This document shows, piece by piece, positions 59,115 to 64,000 of a stretch of 64,000 nucleotides of DNA. The DNA is from Bradyrhizobium guangxiense (GTDB taxonomy: Bacteria > Pseudomonadota > Alphaproteobacteria > Rhizobiales > Xanthobacteraceae): positions 1,890,501-1,954,500 of the forward strand of contig NZ_CP022219.1 of assembly GCF_004114915.1 (NCBI RefSeq), given 5' to 3'. Both the position numbers and the translations under genes were made by a program. Each line of letters opens with the position of its first letter. Position 1 is the stretch's first letter. The notes below the pieces were generated by a model. The model was given only the letters and a program-made list of their open reading frames with translations, did not search any database and was not told the origin of the DNA.

Positions 59115-60077
59115 TCAGAACCCGTAGAGCCGCGCCGGATTGTCGACCAGGATCTTCTTGCGCACATCGGCATCCGGCGCCCAGACCGGAAGCTGGTTGA
59201 GCAGGCGGCCGTCGTCGATCTGATAGAGGGGCGCGATGTCGGTTGGCTTGCGGCCCTCGACGCGGCTGGAATCCGGATGCGGCCAGTCGGTGCCCCAGAC
59301 GATGCGGTCCGCATTTGCCGCGATCAGCGCACGTGCATAGGGCACCATGTCCTGATAGTCGGGCGCGAGCTTGGACGAGCGATAAGCGCCGGAGATCTTC
59401 ACATAGGCCTTGCCGGATTTGACGAGCGCGACCAGGTCGGCAAATCCCGGCTGCTCCAGCCCGAGCGAAGCTTCCAGCCCGCCGAAATGATCGAACACCA
59501 CGGGCACCGGCGCCGTCTCGACGAGGTCCTTGATCGCCGAAATCATGGCAAGCGTGGTGTAGAGCTGCACGTGCCAGCCGCGCGCCTTCATGCGCTCGAC
59601 GGCGGCGGTGAAGCGCGGCCGGCCGACATTGGGGTCGTTGACGCCCCCGGTCGCAAGATTGAGACGGATGCCGCGGAAGCCTTCCTGCTGCATCGTGTCG
59701 AGTTGCGCCTCGGTGATCTTGTCGTCGACCACCGCCACCCCGCGCGCGGTCGCGCCGCGCGCCTTCATGCCGAACAGGGTGGAGGAGTTGTCGGTGCCGT
59801 AGACGCTCGGCGTGACGATCACCACGCGCTCGATATGGAGCGCCTTGTGCAGCGCGGCCATTTCTTCTGGTGAGGCCGGCTCGGGCGTGTAGACGCGCCC
59901 TGCGAAGAACGGAAACTTTTCGACATCGCCGTGAATGTGGGTGTGACAGTCGCAGGCATGCGCCGGGACGTCAAAATTGATCGGCGTCGCGGGCTGCGCG
60001 GCACGGGCGTGGGCTTTGTTGGTCATGGCTACTCCGGCCGCGAGGGAGGCAAGCAGGACGCTGCGTCGACTGAGCAT
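59115..60077 (-). CDS. Exported amidohydrolase-family hydrolase (lactonase-like)
   Basis: This 320-residue TIM-barrel protein has a twin-arginine-like signal (LSRRSVLLASLAAGVA, cleaved near AHARA). Metal-binding HACDCHTHIHGD opens the barrel and WGTDWPHPD near the C-terminus supplies a catalytic Asp. It resembles 2-pyrone-4,6-dicarboxylate lactonase (Amidohydro_2). GGAGAG precedes the ATG. It ends 3 bases from the convergent RND gene. The export signal is unusual for LigI-like enzymes, so a periplasmic substrate is likely. Confidence 0.87.
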   Translation of the reverse strand: MLSRRSVLLASLAAGVAMTNKAHARAAQPATPINFDVPAHACDCHTHIHGDVEKFPFFAGRVYTPEPASPEEMAALHKALHIERVVIVTPSVYGTDNSSTLFGMKARGATARGVAVVDDKITEAQLDTMQQEGFRGIRLNLATGGVNDPNVGRPRFTAAVERMKARGWHVQLYTTLAMISAIKDLVETAPVPVVFDHFGGLEASLGLEQPGFADLVALVKSGKAYVKISGAYRSSKLAPDYQDMVPYARALIAANADRIVWGTDWPHPDSSRVEGRKPTDIAPLYQIDDGRLLNQLPVWAPDADVRKKILVDNPARLYGF

Positions 60078-60127
60078 GGTTTCTCTCCCGACTGATTTTT
60101 TATAGGCGAGTGAAAGAGAATATCACA

Positions 60128-60685
60128 TCAGCCGGGCAACCGCTCCGTTTCGCTGCATAGCTGCTCGACAAGGTCTGCAAGCGGACGCAAGCCGTCGACG
60201 CGGGCGACCGGGCAGGGCAGGCCCGATAGCCACGCTTCATGCTTGGCGAGACTGCGGCCCTCGCGGTCGCCGGCTTCGTAATGGGATGCCCATTCGACGA
60301 AGTCTTCGGTCTCATCATGCCGCCACCCGCCCGGCGCGACGGCACCAGCGCCGAAATGGGCGGCCTCGCGGGCGCGCAATCGCTCCAGGCGGACGTCGCG
60401 CGGCGTGGTCACGAAGACGACGAGGTCGAAGAGTGGAACAAGCTCCTCGCCCCAGCCGTTGACGGATCCGCTCAGCACCCAGTCCAGGCGCGGCAGAAAC
60501 ATCTCGCGCATCAAGCGCAGACGCTCCGATACCGGGCGCGTCGTCCGGTAGGGTGGCACGGTCGGCAGCCAGAAATAATCGTCGCTGTCATGATGCGGCA
60601 GCGCAAGCCGGCCCGCGAGCGCACGACCGAGCGTCGTCACGCCGGAGCCCGAAGCGCCCGTCAGATGGATGCGGCGGCTGTTCAT
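60128..60685 (-). CDS. P-loop NTPase, adenylate-kinase-like
   Basis: This protein of about 185 residues has Walker A GASGSGVTTLGRALA near the N-terminus and SDDYFWLPTVPPYR as the following substrate-side segment, with an Arg-rich lid (RDVRLERLRAREAAHFG). It fits small AAA_18/adenylate-kinase-like proteins often called toxin- or topology-type kinases. The start at 60685 (MNSRRIHLTG) is set by the P-loop strand; the ribosome-binding site is weak. It begins 22 bases after the tolC stop and may be co-transcribed. Confidence 0.78.
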   Translation of the reverse strand: MNSRRIHLTGASGSGVTTLGRALAGRLALPHHDSDDYFWLPTVPPYRTTRPVSERLRLMREMFLPRLDWVLSGSVNGWGEELVPLFDLVVFVTTPRDVRLERLRAREAAHFGAGAVAPGGWRHDETEDFVEWASHYEAGDREGRSLAKHEAWLSGLPCPVARVDGLRPLADLVEQLCSETERLPG

Positions 60686-60707
60686 CGGCAGCGGGGAAGA
60701 TTTGGGC

Positions 60708-62138
60708 CTATTGCCCCGATGGCGTGCGCAGGCCGTGCCAGGCATCGCGGACCTGGTGGTAGTGCACCTCGGGCAGATAGTCCGGTGTGTTCAGGCTCAG
60801 CGTCTTGACGTCGAGATGTCCGACGGCGCTGAGCAGCGTGTAGGAGGCGATGACGCGGTCGCGCAGCGCGCCGATCAGGCGGGCCTTGGCCTGGATCAAA
60901 TCCGCCTGCGAGTTCAGCACGTCCACCGTCGTGCGTTGCCCGCCGGCGGCTTCGCGCTGCACGCCCTGCAGCGCAACGGTTGCCGCCTTCACCTCGGATT
61001 CCGAGGCCGAGACCGCGATCTTGGCACCTTCATTGGCGACCCAGGCGCTGACCACCGCCGTGCGCGCCTGGTTCCTCACCTGGTCGAGCACCAGCCGGCT
61101 CTGTGCCGTGACCTCCTTGGCCTGCCGGGTCTGTGCGGCGGCCTGGCCGCCGTCGTAGATCGGCGCGGTGACGTTGGCGACGATCGAGGCCTGGTCCTCG
61201 GCGAAGGTCCCGAGAGTCGGGTCGTTGTTGCGGCTCTTGCTGGCGCTGCCCTGGATGGTGGCGCTCGGCAGCAGCGCGCCTTCGGCGATGCGGATGTTGG
61301 TGGAGGCGACGTCGACGTCGAAGCCTGCGGCCATCACCGCCGGATGCTGGCGGATCGCCATAGTCATGGCGTCTTCGCGGCTCTTCGGCAGATAGCGGTC
61401 GACCACCTCGGCGGGCCGAAGCTGCGAGGGTGAATTGCCGATCACTTGCGCATAGATCGCCTGGCTGACGGCAAGCGCGACCTCGGCGGCGTTGAGGTCG
61501 GCGAGACCGCGATTGAGCCGTGCCTCGGCCTGCGCGCTGTCGGTCGGCGTGACGTCGCCGGCATTGAGGCGGCGCTGGGTGACCGCGAGGGTCTCGCGCA
61601 GGAAGGCGACGTTGGAGCGCTGCGCCTCGACTAGGGACTGGTTCGCCAGCACGTTGGTATAGGCCGTGACGGCGTCGAGCAGCACGCCCTGGCCGACATT
61701 GCGCAGCGCCTCGCGGCCCGACTGCACCTGGAGCTCGGCGGCCCGCACATTGTTGGCGGTGCGGAACCCGTTGAACAGGTTCTGCGTCACGGTGACGCCG
61801 ATGATCCATGGCTTCAGGTTGCCGGTCTGGATCGTGTTGTCGGGCAGCAGGTTGCGCACCGATTGCAGGCCGGCGCTGAGGCTCGCCACGATCTGCGGCC
61901 GGTAACCGGCGAGGGCCTGCGGCACGTTCTCGTCCGTTGCGCGTTGTCGCGCACGTTCGGCATTGAGCTGCGGATTGGTCTGGTAGGCTTTGGCCAGCGC
62001 CTCCGGCAGGGCTTCAGCCCATGCGGCGGAGGGGAGGGCGCACGACAGCGCCAGCGTGCTCCATGTCGCAAGCACAGGAGCCACGCCCGATCGATGCCGC
62101 TTCACCGCGCGACCAGCTCTGGCGGTACGCCCAATCAT
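60708..62138 (-). CDS. TolC-family outer-membrane channel protein
   Basis: This 476-residue protein has a signal peptide (core PVLATWSTLALSCALP, cleavage after AWA) and two OEP repeats. Conserved pieces are LPEALAKAYQTNPQLNAERA, the LKPWIIGVTVTQNLFNGF segment and, in the second repeat, QREAAGGQRTTVDVLNSQAD. AGGA precedes the ATG. TolC is the shared exit duct for RND pumps and type I secretion. With no pump gene in the same operon it probably serves several, possibly including the RND pair upstream. Confidence 0.93.
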   Translation of the reverse strand: MIGRTARAGRAVKRHRSGVAPVLATWSTLALSCALPSAAWAEALPEALAKAYQTNPQLNAERARQRATDENVPQALAGYRPQIVASLSAGLQSVRNLLPDNTIQTGNLKPWIIGVTVTQNLFNGFRTANNVRAAELQVQSGREALRNVGQGVLLDAVTAYTNVLANQSLVEAQRSNVAFLRETLAVTQRRLNAGDVTPTDSAQAEARLNRGLADLNAAEVALAVSQAIYAQVIGNSPSQLRPAEVVDRYLPKSREDAMTMAIRQHPAVMAAGFDVDVASTNIRIAEGALLPSATIQGSASKSRNNDPTLGTFAEDQASIVANVTAPIYDGGQAAAQTRQAKEVTAQSRLVLDQVRNQARTAVVSAWVANEGAKIAVSASESEVKAATVALQGVQREAAGGQRTTVDVLNSQADLIQAKARLIGALRDRVIASYTLLSAVGHLDVKTLSLNTPDYLPEVHYHQVRDAWHGLRTPSGQ

Positions 62139-62325
62139 GTAATCCTGCTAAACCCCGGCTGTCCGCCCCCGCCGACGATGGCCTCTTAACTGTTTAGCCA
62201 GCCGAGGTCCCGCAGGCAAACTGCCGCGGGGGAAACTCCCATGAAATCCGTGCTTGTTGCAGCTTCGTCACAGGATCTTACAGGAGCGCGGCAGAGCCTT
62301 ACACCAGCCTGACCGTTCGCCGACG

Positions 62326-63105
62326 TTACCGGTTCTTGTTCACCGGCTTGCGCTTCTCGATGAACGCCGCCATGCCCTCGGAGCGGTCCTCCAGCGCGAA
62401 GGTCGCGTGGAACAGGTTGCGCTCGACGCTCATGCCCTCGGCAAGCGTGGTCTCGAAGGCGCGGTTCACCGCTTCCTTGGCCATCGCGGCCGCGGGCCGC
62501 GACATCGCGGCGATCTTCTCCGCCGCCGCCATCACTTCGTCCATCAGCTTGTCGGCGGGCACGATGCGGCTGACGAGGCCTGAGCGCTCGGCCTCTGCCG
62601 CATCCATCATGCGCCCGGTGAGGCACAGGTCCATCGCCTTCGATTTGCCGATGGCGCGCGTCAGGCGCTGGGTACCGCCGATGCCGGGAATGGTGCCGAG
62701 CGTGATCTCGGGCTGGCCGAACTTTGCGGTGTCGGCCGCGATGATGATGTCGCACATCATGGCGAGCTCGCAGCCGCCGCCGAGCGCATAGCCGGCAACC
62801 GCCGCAATCGTCGGCTTGCGGCAACGTGCGATGCGGTCGCCGCCGATCGCGGCAAAATCCTCGGAGAACATGTCGATGAAGCCCTTCGGCTGCATCTCCT
62901 TGATGTCGGCGCCGGCGGCAAAAGCCTTTTCGCTGCCGGTCACGACGATGCAGCCGATGGCGTCATCGGCCTCGAGATCCTCGACCGCCGCGGCGATCTC
63001 GCGGAAGACGCCGAAGGAGAGCGCGTTGAGCATCTTCGGTCGGTTCAGCTTGATAATGCCGACCGCACCGATGCTTTCGACGATGATGTGTTCGAACGTG
63101 CTCAT
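62326..63105 (-). CDS. Enoyl-CoA hydratase
   Basis: This 259-residue crotonase-fold protein has the oxyanion-hole segments [12 protein letters not shown] and [18 protein letters not shown], where the Glu of GCEL is one catalytic acid, and [17 protein letters not shown] with the second Glu. It hydrates 2-enoyl-CoA in beta-oxidation. GGAG precedes the ATG. It is a single gene here, so the pathway partner is not shown by context. Confidence 0.94.
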   Translation of the reverse strand: MSTFEHIIVESIGAVGIIKLNRPKMLNALSFGVFREIAAAVEDLEADDAIGCIVVTGSEKAFAAGADIKEMQPKGFIDMFSEDFAAIGGDRIARCRKPTIAAVAGYALGGGCELAMMCDIIIAADTAKFGQPEITLGTIPGIGGTQRLTRAIGKSKAMDLCLTGRMMDAAEAERSGLVSRIVPADKLMDEVMAAAEKIAAMSRPAAAMAKEAVNRAFETTLAEGMSVERNLFHATFALEDRSEGMAAFIEKRKPVNKNR

Positions 63106-63264
63106 GCTCCACCCACGCTTTTGATTGGGCGGGCAATGTGCCTGCTGGCGCGGATGCCTTCAAGGGGGCTGAAGGCCGCCGGAACACGCCGCGAGAGGCA
63201 CATTCCGGCGGACGGCTTTCAAAGCCAAGCAAGCCAGGAATTCAAGCCCGGATCGAACCCGCAA

Positions 63265-63918
63265 TCACGCCATGAACATGCGCGCGGCGGACGCCAGCGT
63301 CAGCAGCGTGCCGACGCCGATGAAGATCTTGCCGATCAGGGAGCTCTGGTCCCAGGCCGAGCTCTGCTGGCTGCTTGCCATGACCGGCGCCGGCCGGGGC
63401 TGGGCCTCGGTTGCGGCAATCACCGCCTTCTGTGCCGGTGGGCTATCCTGTTGCGCGGCGCGATCGATCTCGTTGGGCTGATCGGGTGCGACGACCTGGC
63501 TCTCGGCGCCGGTATTATCGGCCGCTGCCTGGACATTGTCGTTGGCGCGGTCCGTCATCGCGGAGGCTGCAGCCGCGGTTGGCGTATCGGTGGCGGCGAG
63601 CTGCGCATTGGCGTTGGCAACTGCCGGCGGCATCTGGCTCGAGGCCGGCGCGTTGTTGTCGGCCTTTTTGTCGGCCACAGCCTCGTCGGCCTTTGCCGGC
63701 GCGTCGGTCTTGTCGTCCGATTTCTGTGCCGTCTTGCTGCTGCCGGTGCGGCGTGACTCGTGGCGCCGATGCTTGCCCGGCTTGGCCGTGTCGGCCTGCT
63801 TGCCCGCGCTGTCCGAATTGCTCGTGGCTGAGGTTGGGGCCGCCTGAGCAGGACCTCCGAACAGCAACAATAGCCCGGCCAGAACAATCAGGGCCGCGCG
63901 CCCGCTGGCTTTCATCAT
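63265..63918 (-). CDS. Secreted Ala-rich protein with C-terminal membrane helix
   Basis: This 217-residue protein has a signal peptide (ALIVLAGLLLLFGGPAQA) and a long low-complexity middle rich in Ala, Asp, Lys and Gln (about 25-180). A C-terminal hydrophobic segment (SLIGKIFIGVGTLLTLASAA) could be a membrane anchor. GGGGAG precedes the ATG. The composition suggests an unstructured periplasmic spacer. No family is recognised. Confidence 0.7.
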   Translation of the reverse strand: MMKASGRAALIVLAGLLLLFGGPAQAAPTSATSNSDSAGKQADTAKPGKHRRHESRRTGSSKTAQKSDDKTDAPAKADEAVADKKADNNAPASSQMPPAVANANAQLAATDTPTAAAASAMTDRANDNVQAAADNTGAESQVVAPDQPNEIDRAAQQDSPPAQKAVIAATEAQPRPAPVMASSQQSSAWDQSSLIGKIFIGVGTLLTLASAARMFMA

Positions 63919-64000
63919 GGTGATGATCTCCCCAATTCCGCCCGTCCCGGACCGAACAGAGACCCTGGGGCGTGACGACAGCGGGGCAGAAAATGGGAAT

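Overview
The window looks like chromosome of a Bradyrhizobium-type alphaproteobacterium. It is GC-rich with dense, strongly coding-biased genes. It carries a near-complete hopanoid pathway including an hpnP-like C-2 methylase, an IspH very close to Bradyrhizobium sequences as I remember them, an FNR/FixK-class regulator, an alphaproteobacterial LexA box, and several palindromic repeat families I associate with Bradyrhizobium. No tRNA, rRNA, CRISPR array, insertion sequence or phage gene was seen.

Layout. 1-3.2 kb: tail of a GGDEF protein, a small secreted protein, an L,D-transpeptidase, then a FixK-class regulator preceded by a FixK-type box, a candidate small RNA ending in a strong terminator, and an 18-bp palindrome at the regulator start. 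3.2-5 kb: a chemoreceptor. 5.3-9.2 kb: eutB, an hpnP-like B12/radical SAM gene and eutC, with hpnP lying between the two lyase subunits. 9.4-14.1 kb: an RND lipid exporter, a methyltransferase and small secreted proteins. 14.3-20 kb: hpnC-hpnD-hpnE-shc-hpnG. These make squalene from farnesyl diphosphate, cyclise it to hopene and process adenosylhopane. 20-26.7 kb: a ROK regulator divergent from a sugar ABC transporter plus an OprB porin, splitting the hopanoid locus. 26.9-34.2 kb: ispH-hpnH on the minus strand, hpnN, a DUF2147 protein and hpnO.

34.4-38.3 kb holds an ECF sigma/anti-sigma pair with a cupredoxin and a Tat-exported metallophosphoesterase, followed by a hydrolase. 38.3-43 kb holds a GMC oxidoreductase, an M20 amidohydrolase and a Pit phosphate transporter. 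43.1-51.7 kb is a DNA-damage block. A UdgX-like fusion and its radical SAM partner diverge from the imuA-imuB-dnaE2 mutasome, and a LexA box sits between the two arms. dnaE2 carries a dispersed palindromic repeat in frame. 51.8-64 kb is ordinary metabolism and export: SDR, small membrane protein, rearranged CoA-transferase, HlyD/RND pump, amidohydrolase, P-loop kinase, TolC, enoyl-CoA hydratase and an Ala-rich envelope protein.

The most unusual signals are the FixK-box plus small-RNA candidate, the palindromic repeat inside dnaE2, hpnP between eutB and eutC, and the LexA box shared by the UdgX/radical SAM pair and the mutasome. All functional calls rest on reading the sequence and recalled family knowledge; no searches were run.
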